Assembly (NCBI GenBank): GCA_947631845.1
Contig: CANRMY010000003.1
Location: forward strand, 22,747 to 86,746
DNA: 64,000 bases
Direction: 5' to 3'
DNA from: an uncultured Oscillospiraceae bacterium
GTDB lineage: Bacteria; Bacillota; Clostridia; Oscillospirales; Oscillospiraceae
Below the pieces are notes generated by a model that had not been told where the DNA came from, ran no database searches, and saw only the letters and a list, made by a program, of their open reading frames with translations. Made by a program: the position numbers and the translations under genes. Of the stretch, positions 42,427 through 50,221 are shown piece by piece; within the stretch, counting starts at the first letter, position 1, and the number at the start of each line of letters is the position of its first letter.

Positions 42427-42954
42427 TTACACGATGTCTATTTTCGATTTTACGTAGTCGCGCTCAAAGGGCGTGATGCGCTTTACGAGGGCGGCCTGCT
42501 GGGCCACGGCGTCGCGCATGAGGCGGTTATTTTCATCGATCTTGCCGTTGATACGGCTCATGATGTCCCGCAGGGCGTCGTTGGAGTTGTTCCGGCACTG
42601 TTTCCGGATGCGTGAGCGCCTGTATTTGTCGCGCTTCCAGCGGGAGAGCCAGACCCGGAACTTCCGGTATTCCGGCCACGGCATGACGATGAGGTAGTTC
42701 GTATGGCTGAACTTGTGCTCGTCCCAATCGGGGCTGTACATCAAAAGCTCGTGACTGCCGACGGCGCAGGAGCTGAAGCCGGCCCCGTCCAGGGTGGCGT
42801 AGACGGAGGCCAGGGCCTTGCAGGTGGAAAATTCCTGAAACCGCAACGACGTTTTCGCGTCGCCCACCTCAAGGGCATAGCTCAGGAAGTCTATGACGGC
42901 GCAGGACAGCGCCACGCAGAAAACCACCGCGGCGGCAATGTAGAGGAAGGTCAA
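42427..42954 (-). CDS. hypothetical protein with N-terminal membrane helix
   Basis: 175 aa. Residues 1-25 are a membrane anchor (FLYIAAAVVFCVALSCAVID). The C-terminal half is basic and helical (RKFRVWLSRWKRDKYRRSRI). TTG start overlapping the upstream stop, so it is coupled. Confidence 0.55.
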   Translation of the reverse strand: MTFLYIAAAVVFCVALSCAVIDFLSYALEVGDAKTSLRFQEFSTCKALASVYATLDGAGFSSCAVGSHELLMYSPDWDEHKFSHTNYLIVMPWPEYRKFRVWLSRWKRDKYRRSRIRKQCRNNSNDALRDIMSRINGKIDENNRLMRDAVAQQAALVKRITPFERDYVKSKIDIV

Positions 42955-43331
42955 CGGTCATCAGCTCCTTCGGTATTTTTCATACTGCATGTCAAAAACT
43001 CCATCAGCTCGGCATCGGACGGCGGATCGAACACGGGCTCCTGGATACGGGGCAGATCGCTGAACAGGTAGACAGCGTCCACACCGGGGTCATCCATAAA
43101 CTCGGACACGCTCGTACCCGTGAAATAGTCGATCTCGCCGTCTGAGTAGAGGTAATACCCTGTGTAAAACTTCGGGTTCCAACGGTCACACATATCGCGG
43201 ATATCATCTGTATCATACCAATAGTAATCGGCATGGAACAGAGCGTCGCACAGCTCCTCGGCCTCGTCACGCGTTTTGCAGACGACGCAGACACATTCTT
43301 TGGAGTTTGTGATCGCGTCAAGGTCGATCAT
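42951..43331 (-). CDS. hypothetical protein, paralogue of 43425 product
   Basis: 126 aa. MIDLDAITNSKECVCVVCKT, then a helix with EEAEELCDALFHA and YYLYSDGEIDYF. The 43425 product has the same order (MIDFESLKE..., EELERAGYRW, YLSFSLGRQYVTY). The C-terminus SDAELMEFL also matches. Function unknown. Confidence 0.6.
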   Translation of the reverse strand: MIDLDAITNSKECVCVVCKTRDEAEELCDALFHADYYWYDTDDIRDMCDRWNPKFYTGYYLYSDGEIDYFTGTSVSEFMDDPGVDAVYLFSDLPRIQEPVFDPPSDAELMEFLTCSMKNTEGADDR

Positions 43332-43425
43332 GGGGAAGCACCTCCTCTCCTGGCTCCTGCACATAATAGAGAAAGCAATGGTTTTTGAAGCCGCGAAGGA
43401 TATCCCGGGGCGTGTCATATCCCAT
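43318..43425 (-). CDS. 35-aa ORF coupled by TGATG overlap
   Basis: Product MGYDTPRDILRGFKNHCFLY, then a Glu-rich end. Its ATG overlaps the stop of the 43425-43808 gene (TGATG) and GGAGG lies just upstream. Good coupling signals for a real small gene; function unknown. Confidence 0.5.
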   Translation of the reverse strand: MGYDTPRDILRGFKNHCFLYYVQEPGEEVLPHDRP

Positions 43426-43808
43426 CAGGGCGCCTCCTTTCCAAATCCGAGAAGCTCCGCAAGCTCACCGTTGGAGGCGGGCTCGAAGCTTTCGCCATCG
43501 GTGTAAACATCCGCGAACATATAGAAGCAGTACTCCGTACGGGACCGCAGATATTCCTCAAGGGATTGACCGGCCTCTCTCAGATCATCCCTGTCAATTC
43601 TGTTGTAAGTAACATATTGACGGCCAAGGCTGAACGATAAATAACAGTTATCACGCCAGTAGTTGATTGCGGTGACATCATGGCCGGTTTGCCAGCGGTA
43701 GCCGGCTCTCTCCAGCTCCTCGGAGCAGGCCGCGTACTCCTCGCCGGTGACGCATACGATCCCAACGGTTTTCGCGGATGCCTCTTTCAGGGATTCGAAA
43801 TCTATCAT
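43425..43808 (-). CDS. hypothetical protein, paralogue of 42951 product
   Basis: 127 aa. See the 42951-43331 entry. ATG 43808 follows GGAGGTGACC. Ends NGELAELLGFGKEAP. The longer open frame upstream of the ATG is GC-rich and not protein-like. Confidence 0.6.
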   Translation of the reverse strand: MIDFESLKEASAKTVGIVCVTGEEYAACSEELERAGYRWQTGHDVTAINYWRDNCYLSFSLGRQYVTYNRIDRDDLREAGQSLEEYLRSRTEYCFYMFADVYTDGESFEPASNGELAELLGFGKEAP

Positions 43809-44148
43809 ATATGCGCGGTCACCTCCGGTCAAAAACTCGACTATGTTTTGAACATTCCCGGCACGGCCTGACGAACGGTCGGTTACACGACGCCTCGACA
43901 CTGTCAGTTGGTCGGCGTCGCCACCATGCGGCGACCGCACGCCTCTCCCGCCCCGCCTTCCGAACGAAAGGCCGCACCGAAAACACGGTTGTTTAACCAC
44001 ACCGCCCGTGCGCCGGCGGCAACCGTTATTTTATTTAAAGGTGTGGCAAGCCCCATATGCGGTAAAAACCATCTGTGTTCAGCGCACTCAATTCCCACAG
44101 ACGCGGCCCGTTTCCCGCGCATGGCGGGCTGTGGAACCGTACATCTTG
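43809..44148. other. noncoding spacer before tRNA
   Basis: 340 bp in which I see no gene or repeat. Confidence 0.4.
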
Positions 44149-44220
44149 CACCAGGGGCCGGAATCGAACCGGCGTAGTAATGGGCTCTAAAGAGCGCTCT
44201 ACCGACTGAGCTGCCCTGGC
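44149..44220 (-). tRNA. tRNA gene with non-canonical anticodon arm
   Basis: Acceptor GCCAGGG/CCCTGGT (7/7, one G-U), D stem GCTC/GAGC, T arm GCCGG-TTCGATT-CCGGC (5/5). The 22 nt between D and T stems (GCTCTTTAGAGC then CCATTACTAC) do not give a normal 5-bp stem and 7-nt loop; GCTC/GAGC inside it pair on themselves. No CCA encoded. Identity cannot be assigned. Confidence 0.65.
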
Positions 44221-44253
44221 ATGGCCGGCCGGTGGAATCCGGCCGTATATAAA

Positions 44254-44547
44254 TCAACCCCCGGACGTACGTCCGCCGGAGACCCGTGCCCGGAGACGGC
44301 TGCCGGCCTTGAAAACCGGCGCTCTGCGGGGCGGGATGGGGACGGGCTCGTTTGTCTGAGGGTTGCGGCCAACCTTAGCCGCTGTGTATTTTACCTCGAA
44401 GGTCCCGAATCCGGCCAGCCGGACGGCTCCTCCGGACTCCAGGACCGCCGCGACGGATTCCGTGGCGGCGTCCAGGCATTTCCCGGCCAGCCGCTTGGAG
44501 ACGCCGGCACGGGCGGCGATATCGCCGACAAATTCCTCCCTGTTCAC
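44254..44547 (-). CDS. hup: HU-family DNA-binding protein
   Basis: 97 aa. MNREEFVGDIAARAGVSKRL, VRLAGFGTFEVKY, GRNPQTNEPVPIPPRRAPVF: the full HU/IHF signature including the arm with the intercalating Pro. The C-terminal tail is longer than in housekeeping HU (about 90 aa). GTG start overlaps the upstream stop. It probably helps chromosome packaging, replication or recombination of the element. Confidence 0.92.
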   Translation of the reverse strand: MNREEFVGDIAARAGVSKRLAGKCLDAATESVAAVLESGGAVRLAGFGTFEVKYTAAKVGRNPQTNEPVPIPPRRAPVFKAGSRLRARVSGGRTSGG

Positions 44548-44672
44548 GCGGCGCCGTCACTTCCTTCCAGCTCCTTTTCAGCCTCGTGGACGGTGTCGGC
44601 GGAAAACAGGAATTCGCCGCCTCGATACACCTCAATATGGCCGTGGACCCAACGAAACTCGCAATTTTCCAT
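44544..44672 (-). CDS. 42-aa protein coupled to hup
   Basis: MENCEFRWVHGHIEVYRGGE, then FLFSADTVHEAEKELEG. ATG 44672 follows CGGGAGG. Its TGA overlaps the GTG of hup. Small, likely real; function unknown. Confidence 0.6.
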   Translation of the reverse strand: MENCEFRWVHGHIEVYRGGEFLFSADTVHEAEKELEGSDGAA

Positions 44673-44695
44673 TGGCGCACCTCCCGGATTTGGGC

Positions 44696-44727
44696 ATGAA
44701 AAAACCACCGGCAGGAACCGGTGGTAA
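44696..44727 (-). terminator. intrinsic terminator after the 44757 gene
   Basis: Minus strand CCACCGG-TTCCTG-CCGGTGG followed by TTTTTT. With the promoter at 45213-45241 it delimits a one-gene unit. Confidence 0.88.
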
Positions 44728-44756
44728 ACTGAAAAATCCGATATGAAATTTGCGGC

Positions 44757-45158
44757 TCAGCCGAGCGGGACAAGCAGACCGTGGAAGGTGAGGGACATTC
44801 TGACCTTCCCGTTTGCCAGGGGCAGGATCTCCGTGCTGGTGGCGAAGGACACGGCCTTTGTAAACCCGTCCATATCCGCGATCTCCAGGGGAACGCCCTC
44901 CACGCGGACCACGCCGACGCTGGGCTCCAGCTCGTGCTGTTTGCAGACGATCGTGGCGTCGCAACCGGTCTGCCGGAGGACGCGCTTGATCATTGCGCCG
45001 GAAAACCGGAGCTGTTGGACGCGGAGCGGGTTGAGGATGGAGACTTCGGGACGCGGCAGAGATTGCAGATACTCGATCAGCGCGTCTACCTCGGCGAAAT
45101 CCTCGCCGTCAAACTCCTCCTCGTCAAATTCCTCTTCGAACTCTTTGGGCTCGCTCAA
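44757..45158 (-). CDS. acidic hypothetical protein (133 aa)
   Basis: The N-terminal 30 residues are almost all Glu/Asp/Phe (EFEEEFDEEEFDGEDF). The rest is alpha/beta without a known motif. TTG start after GGAGGTG. It has its own promoter and terminator, unlike most genes here. The acidic N-terminus could mimic DNA (speculative). Confidence 0.65.
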   Translation of the reverse strand: MSEPKEFEEEFDEEEFDGEDFAEVDALIEYLQSLPRPEVSILNPLRVQQLRFSGAMIKRVLRQTGCDATIVCKQHELEPSVGVVRVEGVPLEIADMDGFTKAVSFATSTEILPLANGKVRMSLTFHGLLVPLG

Positions 45159-45212
45159 ATAATCACCTCCATGGTTAAACGGGTTTGATATCGGTTTGGT
45201 AAACCCTCTTAC

Positions 45213-45241
45213 AGTATAGTCGGAACAGATCCGTATGTCAA
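45213..45241 (-). promoter_or_regulatory. sigma-A promoter for the 44757 gene
   Basis: Minus strand TTGACA (45236-45241), 17 bp, TATACT (45213-45218). Confidence 0.85.
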
Positions 45242-45373
45242 TTGTAGATTTTCAACGCCTGTTATCAAACCCGGCACTCTGCGTTTCTCACGCGGGCTTG
45301 TGACCGCCGAAGGCCGCATTACGGGACTTTGAAAAATCCGATAGGGGAGGGCCGCCGGGGGCGGCCCGCACAG

Positions 45374-46024
45374 TCAGACATGGATACAGTCGCCCGGCTG
45401 GACGCTGGCGAATAGGGAGGTATGGACGGTACACAGGAGGGTATCTCCGCAATATTTTGTGGAACCACGGGGGATGCGGGGCCTTTCCACCCATAGGCTC
45501 ACGGTGTCGGATTCGGGGCTGTTATCTCTGGAAGCCCAGTTGGCACCGGCGACGCGCATAAACTCCGTCTCCCTGTCGTTGAGCCATTTCCCGCATACGA
45601 TATTGCTTGGGTCGGCGATCATTGCTGACAGACCATCTTCATCGCAGAGCTTGCCCCAGCTTTCCGGGGACGTTTTCCGCTGCCTGCGGCCGTTGTGGAT
45701 CCGGTAGGTTCTTCCGTCTTTCCACCGAAATTCCTCGTCGTCCAAAACGCCCAGGAGCTTTGCCAGATTGGACTGCTTTTTGGTCTTGCTCATTTTATCT
45801 CCCTCCTCCGGAACGATGATATATCCCATGCGCCTTGCGGCGTACATGGGCATTAAATCGCACAAATTCATACAGGATATAGGCCATCCGCTGTTATAAA
45901 ACGAGATCTGGCACGCCGTGCAGACGTATCCCGCGTCTTTTTTATCTTTCAGGGGGCAGTAAGATTCCCGCGCCGCCTGTATATCGGGAAAAATCCTGCC
46001 GGTTTTCGGATCCTTGATTGGCAA
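45374..46024 (-). CDS. hypothetical protein, possibly two genes in one frame
   Basis: 216 codons. The first 77 codons hold a Cys-rich domain (YVCTACQISFY, SCMNLCDLM). Then codons EEGDK are also a ribosome site (GGAGGAGGG) for a second start at MSKTKKQSNLAKLLGVLDD (about 45793). The second part is a beta-rich protein of 139 aa. Either an internal start makes a shorter form, or two genes are joined by loss of a stop. Function unknown. Confidence 0.55.
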   Translation of the reverse strand: MPIKDPKTGRIFPDIQAARESYCPLKDKKDAGYVCTACQISFYNSGWPISCMNLCDLMPMYAARRMGYIIVPEEGDKMSKTKKQSNLAKLLGVLDDEEFRWKDGRTYRIHNGRRQRKTSPESWGKLCDEDGLSAMIADPSNIVCGKWLNDRETEFMRVAGANWASRDNSPESDTVSLWVERPRIPRGSTKYCGDTLLCTVHTSLFASVQPGDCIHV

Positions 46025-46108
46025 CGCTCACACCTCTTTCTTTGAAATCGCGCGTTTAGCAAACCGGGGTTTTATCCGCTTTCCAAAAAAACTCGCAGAC
46101 CGCTGCGT

Positions 46109-46291
46109 TCAATCCATGACGGCCTTTTTCGTGAAAACCAGATAGACGCCAAGGGGGATAACCAAGACGGCGGCGGTGCCGTCCGTATCCTCAAGGGAGG
46201 AGCCGGTGGAGGCGATGAGCAGGAAGACAAGGCCGATGAGGATGAGGCAGATTCCCGCAAACCGCTGCTTTAAAAGCCCGTTTCTTTTCAT
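46109..46291 (-). CDS. 60-aa two-helix membrane protein
   Basis: Two hydrophobic helices (FAGICLILIGLVFLLIAS and AAVLVIPLGVYLVF) joined by an acidic loop. ATG 46291 follows GGCGGTGG. Function unknown. Confidence 0.6.
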   Translation of the reverse strand: MKRNGLLKQRFAGICLILIGLVFLLIASTGSSLEDTDGTAAVLVIPLGVYLVFTKKAVMD

Positions 46292-46303
46292 GATACCACC
46301 GCC

Positions 46304-46495
46304 TCAGATGGTTACGAAAGCCGTGTGACCGCATCCCCATTGGACGAAGACCCGATGGGCGATCGTGTTGCCGATGATGGTGACGCCGTTGGAGCACCGG
46401 GCGATATGGCGGCCGTCCTCGTGGGAGAAGGACGCCTTGCAGCCGGCGCTTTTGACCAGATGGCCGACGCGCTTACAGAAAACCTCATACGCCAT
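46304..46495 (-). CDS. hypothetical protein (63 aa)
   Basis: MAYEVFCKRVGHLVKSAG, with His/Cys scattered in the rest (FSHEDGRHIARCS). ATG 46495 follows GAGGGGG. Overlaps the upstream 38-aa ORF by 11 bases. Confidence 0.5.
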   Translation of the reverse strand: MAYEVFCKRVGHLVKSAGCKASFSHEDGRHIARCSNGVTIIGNTIAHRVFVQWGCGHTAFVTI

Positions 46496-46601
46496 AAGAC
46501 CAGACCCCCTCAGACCCGATAGAGCACTTCTTTGTGCGGCGGCGATTTTGCGCGATTTTGGCGGACCATACTGCATTTTTGCCCTTTCCATTGCTCTCCA
46601 T
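46485..46601 (-). CDS. 38-aa basic ORF
   Basis: M at 46601 lies 6 bases after AAAGGAGGT. Product MESNGKGKNAVWSAKIAQNR followed by RRTKKCS. Low-confidence small gene. Confidence 0.4.
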   Translation of the reverse strand: MESNGKGKNAVWSAKIAQNRRRTKKCSIGSEGVWSYGV

Positions 46602-46742
46602 GCTCATACCTCCTTTTGGCTTTATGGCGGTTTTGAAAGATTCCACCGACCGCCCTTTGGGGCGGTTTCGTCGTAATTTTCAACGACTCATCAGGGCGGA
46701 TATAAGGAGGACCACTGTGACGGATATGGCAGACCACTGCGT

Positions 46743-47627
46743 TCAGGCGGCGGTGGGGGCGACCTTTTTGGCGGATTTCGCGGACTTGGCGGCCTTGGGG
46801 GCATCGGCGGGCTTGGGGGCGTCGGGCTTGGCGGGCGTGGTATCCACCACATTGGCTCTTGTGGCGGGGCCGGTCTTTATCTCCTTGGACTCGATATCGT
46901 AGGGCTCGCCAGTGACGATGTGATGGCAGACCTCAGCCATATAGCCCCGCATGTATTTGTGCGTGGCGCAGGCGACCTTCAGGGCGTTTCTGCTCTTCTT
47001 GCTGTAGATATAGAGCAGGAAGTTGACATCGTGGGATGTGGCCTTATAGCCATCGCCCAGCATAGCCGTGACCGCCGCTTGGACCGTGCGGAGGATATTG
47101 GTCTTGCTGGTGGGCGTTTTGCCCATGTCGATATCGCGGGCGATGGCCGACATGGCGTAGCTGTCGCTGAAGCTCTTGGGATCCCGGCCCAGACCGATGG
47201 CCCGGTCGACCGTGAGCAGAAAGTTGATTTTCTGGATGACATCGACCCAGTGTTTATCGGCGCCGATGCCGCCGGCGGCGGTGTGGAGCTTATAGAGGTC
47301 GATATCCCGCTGGCGATGCTCATTCAGGATCCGGACGGGGATTTTGACGGGCCCGTCGCCGGTCATCTCGTCCTTAACGCCGATTGTCTCAAACTTGAGC
47401 CGTTTGACGGCCTCCAGCATGGGGCTGCCGGTGGCGATGCACTCAGCAAAGCAGGCGTCACGGGCCAAACCCGTGTACTCATTGACGGCCTGCTCCGTGT
47501 CCATATCGACACGGCGGATATCGTCCAGCTTGCCCTCACCCTGATTGAGCTCGTTATACTTGAGAACCAAAGCAGACACCTGCGCCTTGAGCTCGGCCAT
47601 TCTGGCGATGCGTTCTTCGTTTGTCAT
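46743..47627 (-). CDS. hypothetical phage protein (294 aa)
   Basis: MTNEERIARMAELKAQVSAL begins a helical N-terminus. The body is alpha-rich with no catalytic motif. The last 45 residues are a Lys/Ala/Pro tail (KAAKSAKSAKKVAPTAA), probably a nucleic-acid-binding or flexible tail. It follows the long structured spacer 47640-48280. Confidence 0.65.
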   Translation of the reverse strand: MTNEERIARMAELKAQVSALVLKYNELNQGEGKLDDIRRVDMDTEQAVNEYTGLARDACFAECIATGSPMLEAVKRLKFETIGVKDEMTGDGPVKIPVRILNEHRQRDIDLYKLHTAAGGIGADKHWVDVIQKINFLLTVDRAIGLGRDPKSFSDSYAMSAIARDIDMGKTPTSKTNILRTVQAAVTAMLGDGYKATSHDVNFLLYIYSKKSRNALKVACATHKYMRGYMAEVCHHIVTGEPYDIESKEIKTGPATRANVVDTTPAKPDAPKPADAPKAAKSAKSAKKVAPTAA

Positions 47628-47639
47628 TTTTGAGAAACC

Positions 47640-48280
47640 CCTTTCAAATAATTTGAGCGGTTTATCACTCAATGAAGCGCCGGAATGGAAAACTCCACTC
47701 CGGCGCTCGATCAATGATAAACCCGGCGGGCGTCTCCGGCCCTGCATTTCGGCCTATGGGCGCGCTTTGCCCCATAGACGCCGTTGCAGTATCCCTCGGA
47801 GAAAATACCGTTTCTGATATCGCTCGCTCAGGTGAAAATTCTTGTTTTCATGGTACTTGCCCTCATCTGGCTTTCAAGCTTAATGTCCGCCAATGAAACT
47901 CCTCGGAATCTCATTGATAAAGCCGAACACCCTTGGGTGCCGGCGTCAGACGGCTTTACTTGCCATTTGTGGACTTTTCCACATAGCCATCCGTTACGCA
48001 AGCCGCGCTTAGGTTCATAGGCACAAACCTCCGGGGATTTTCACAATCTCGAACCTACGGCCTAACTCCGTAGCACCGGCGACGGGCGGATTTACCGACC
48101 AAACCTTGCTTTATAGTCCGCAAGGTGGACACGTCTGAGATATACGGCCCTCAGTGGCCACACCACGTCCGGGATTAGCATAATGCGTGTTTACCCTGTG
48201 GTGCCCCCTCTGCGTTATACGGGCTTGGGACCGTTCAATGGCAATTACCATTGAGCCGCATTAGGCGAGGGCTTTGCCCT
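47640..48280 (-). ncRNA. candidate structured RNA region (about 640 nt)
   Basis: No gene on either strand. On the minus strand there are many local hairpins with short loops: CAATGG/CCATTG, CTACGG/CCGTAG, GTGGA/TCCAC, GGTT/AACC, CACCC/GGGTG, CAATGA/TCATTG, CTATGGG/CCCATAG, and a final GCGCCGGA/TCCGGCGC near 47675-47710. Density is much higher than in the coding neighbours. I cannot match it to a known RNA class. Confidence 0.4.
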
Positions 48281-48282
48281 CA

Positions 48283-48404
48283 CAGGACTTCACGTCCAGG
48301 ACTTCCCGTCAGCTACTGTCGGAAAGGGGACGGCAAGGCCGTCCAGGACTTCACGTCCAGGACTTCCCGTCAGCTACTGTCGGAAAGGGGACGGCAAGGC
48401 CGTC
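48283..48404. repeat. two-unit 61-bp tandem repeat
   Basis: Units 48283-48343 and 48344-48404 are identical, with a partial third start at 48405. The core CTACTGTCGGAAAGGGGACG recurs at 49738-49757 on the other side of the sigma-like gene. No CRISPR-like spacers. Confidence 0.85.
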
Positions 48405-48478
48405 CAGGACTTCCCAAAAGGAAAACGGGCGTCCATTTTGGACTCCCGTTTATTATACTTTTTATTGCTTATACGTCA

Positions 48479-49627
48479 TTATTCAGCCGCTGTCATTTCC
48501 GCCCATAATGCGGGCGTAAATCCGATAGACTCACATTTTGCCTGTACACGTTTTAAAGCACTCTGTACAGTTGTCCGCTTAACTCCTAAATACGTGGCTA
48601 TTGCTTTCATACCATACCCACGCATACGCAAAGTTACAACTGACAGTTGAGTATCGCTCAGGCCTAACTTCTTAAGTACATCGTAGTAGTCTACAGCACT
48701 TTGCTTATCGGCTGTATAATTGCCGTCGTTATTGTATCCGCCTATGTCACAATACTTTGACATGCGATAGTAAATGGAATCCATTCCATCTGTTCCATCG
48801 GGTATAGCGTCCTCAATGTACATATACCCGTTGCGCGGGTCAGCCTGTATGGCGCGGCTTGTTTCAATCGCTTTGCGGACGGCCCGGAACGCCTCACGCA
48901 TGGGAGTTGTCTCCACGTCTTTATAGGCGGCGCTATCGTCCATACGTATGTATACCTTTTTACTCAGACGGCGGACGGTGTACGGTTTATCAAGCCATTG
49001 TTCACCGTTGATAGCGTGCCTTTCCGCCTGTTCCAAAAGCGCCATTGCGGCGGTATTCACTAAGTCATTGCCGTCGCTCAGCGTCTTTTGCAATAGCGAT
49101 GAAAGAGCCTTATTTGCCGCCTTATCGTTAATTTCCGTGACCATTGAACCGTTTTTCTTGAATCTGATTTTCGTTGACTTTGCGGCCGTCCGGGCCGTAT
49201 TTGCCAAAAGCTTGCTATCTGCATATATCCCCCGCCGTAATTCCTCCATTGCGTGGTTAAAGCCGTTGTTGCTCACCGTCTCACGTTCCGTTGCCGTCCC
49301 CCGTTGCGGGTCAAGGCACTTGTTAACACAGGACGTTGTCAAAGCCGTGGCAAGGTTGATTAAAATGTCGCTGAAGTTGTCCGGCTTTGCAAAATAGGCC
49401 CGTTCAAACTCACGCTTTAAGCTGTTAAACTTTGAAACGGGCGTTTCATCAGGAACGGGGGCGGGGGCTTTGGGGCTTGTCTTGCGTTCTGTGTGCTCTT
49501 CCCATTTTGAATCCATTTCAATTTCAGCGGCACGTTCAGCGGCCATTGCAAGGTTTTCAATGTGTGCGGGGGCGGTGTGCATGTACTCTTTCAGGGTTTT
49601 CGCTGTCGTTGTAGTTTGTTTTTTCAT
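48479..49627 (-). CDS. sigma-like/HTH regulatory protein (382 aa)
   Basis: The last 60 residues (KKLGLSDTQLSVVTLRMRGY, then KAIATYLGVKRTTVQSALKR) match a sigma-70 region 4 or LuxR-type helix-turn-helix. The N-terminal 250 residues are helical and unassigned. It may be a phage-type sigma factor or an activator. It has its own near-perfect promoter. Confidence 0.65.
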   Translation of the reverse strand: MKKQTTTTAKTLKEYMHTAPAHIENLAMAAERAAEIEMDSKWEEHTERKTSPKAPAPVPDETPVSKFNSLKREFERAYFAKPDNFSDILINLATALTTSCVNKCLDPQRGTATERETVSNNGFNHAMEELRRGIYADSKLLANTARTAAKSTKIRFKKNGSMVTEINDKAANKALSSLLQKTLSDGNDLVNTAAMALLEQAERHAINGEQWLDKPYTVRRLSKKVYIRMDDSAAYKDVETTPMREAFRAVRKAIETSRAIQADPRNGYMYIEDAIPDGTDGMDSIYYRMSKYCDIGGYNNDGNYTADKQSAVDYYDVLKKLGLSDTQLSVVTLRMRGYGMKAIATYLGVKRTTVQSALKRVQAKCESIGFTPALWAEMTAAE

Positions 49628-49682
49628 TTTCTGGTACCTCTTTCTTAAAGTATTTTAGTGGCAATTCGAACCACTGTTAAAC

Positions 49683-49711
49683 AGTATAGCACAAACAAAA
49701 GTATCTGTCAA
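49683..49711 (-). promoter_or_regulatory. sigma-A promoter for the sigma-like gene
   Basis: Minus strand TTGACA (49706-49711), 17 bp, TATACT (49683-49688). The spacer contains ACTTTTGTTTGTGC, a loose match to the repressor operator ACAAAAGTTTGT. Confidence 0.82.
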
Positions 49712-50144
49712 TATAATTTTAGAAAAATTTTCCCCCGGTACTGTCGGAAAGGGGACGGCAATGGGCAAAGCGTCTGCTGTGGGGGATACGACGGGCTGTC
49801 GTGGGGATGGGCTGAATGTTGCATTTTCTCACTATGCCACATAGGGGGGCGGTTATGGTTTTTTGGGAGGGGCCGAATACGTGATACTGTAGTAGTGGAT
49901 TCATCTCACTGACACCTTCCAAAAGCTTCATCGCCAGCTCAACAAAACCATATTTCCTTTGGATTATTGAAAATACGATGAAATAAAAGCAAAAGTGTCT
50001 CAGGAACGAAAGGGGGTTACGCGGTTTGCAGAGAGAAGTGTTCTTGCCAGAGATAGGGTAAGACTTCAAAAGGAGCTTAACAACGCAACGTAGATCTTGG
50101 GAAAAATCGATACAGGAAATTATGAGAGATTTTCTAAAAATGTA
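49712..50144. other. intergenic region between divergent genes
   Basis: 433 bp; only the 48.3-kb repeat core at 49738-49762 is recognisable. No gene seen. Confidence 0.5.
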
Positions 50145-50173
50145 TTGACAAATAAACAAAAACAGAGTATAAT
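50145..50173 (+). promoter_or_regulatory. sigma-A promoter for the recombinase gene
   Basis: TTGACA (50145-50150), 17 bp, TATAAT (50168-50173). Consensus at all 12 positions. Confidence 0.9.
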
Positions 50174-50221
50174 ACTCATAAAGGCGAATACAAACAAGAT
50201 ACTTCACGAGGAGGGTTTGAA

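Noticed and set aside
48283..48404. A CRISPR array.
   Set aside because: The two units are identical throughout and contiguous, with no unique spacers and no cas genes. The Cas4-like nuclease at 5726 belongs to the replication module.
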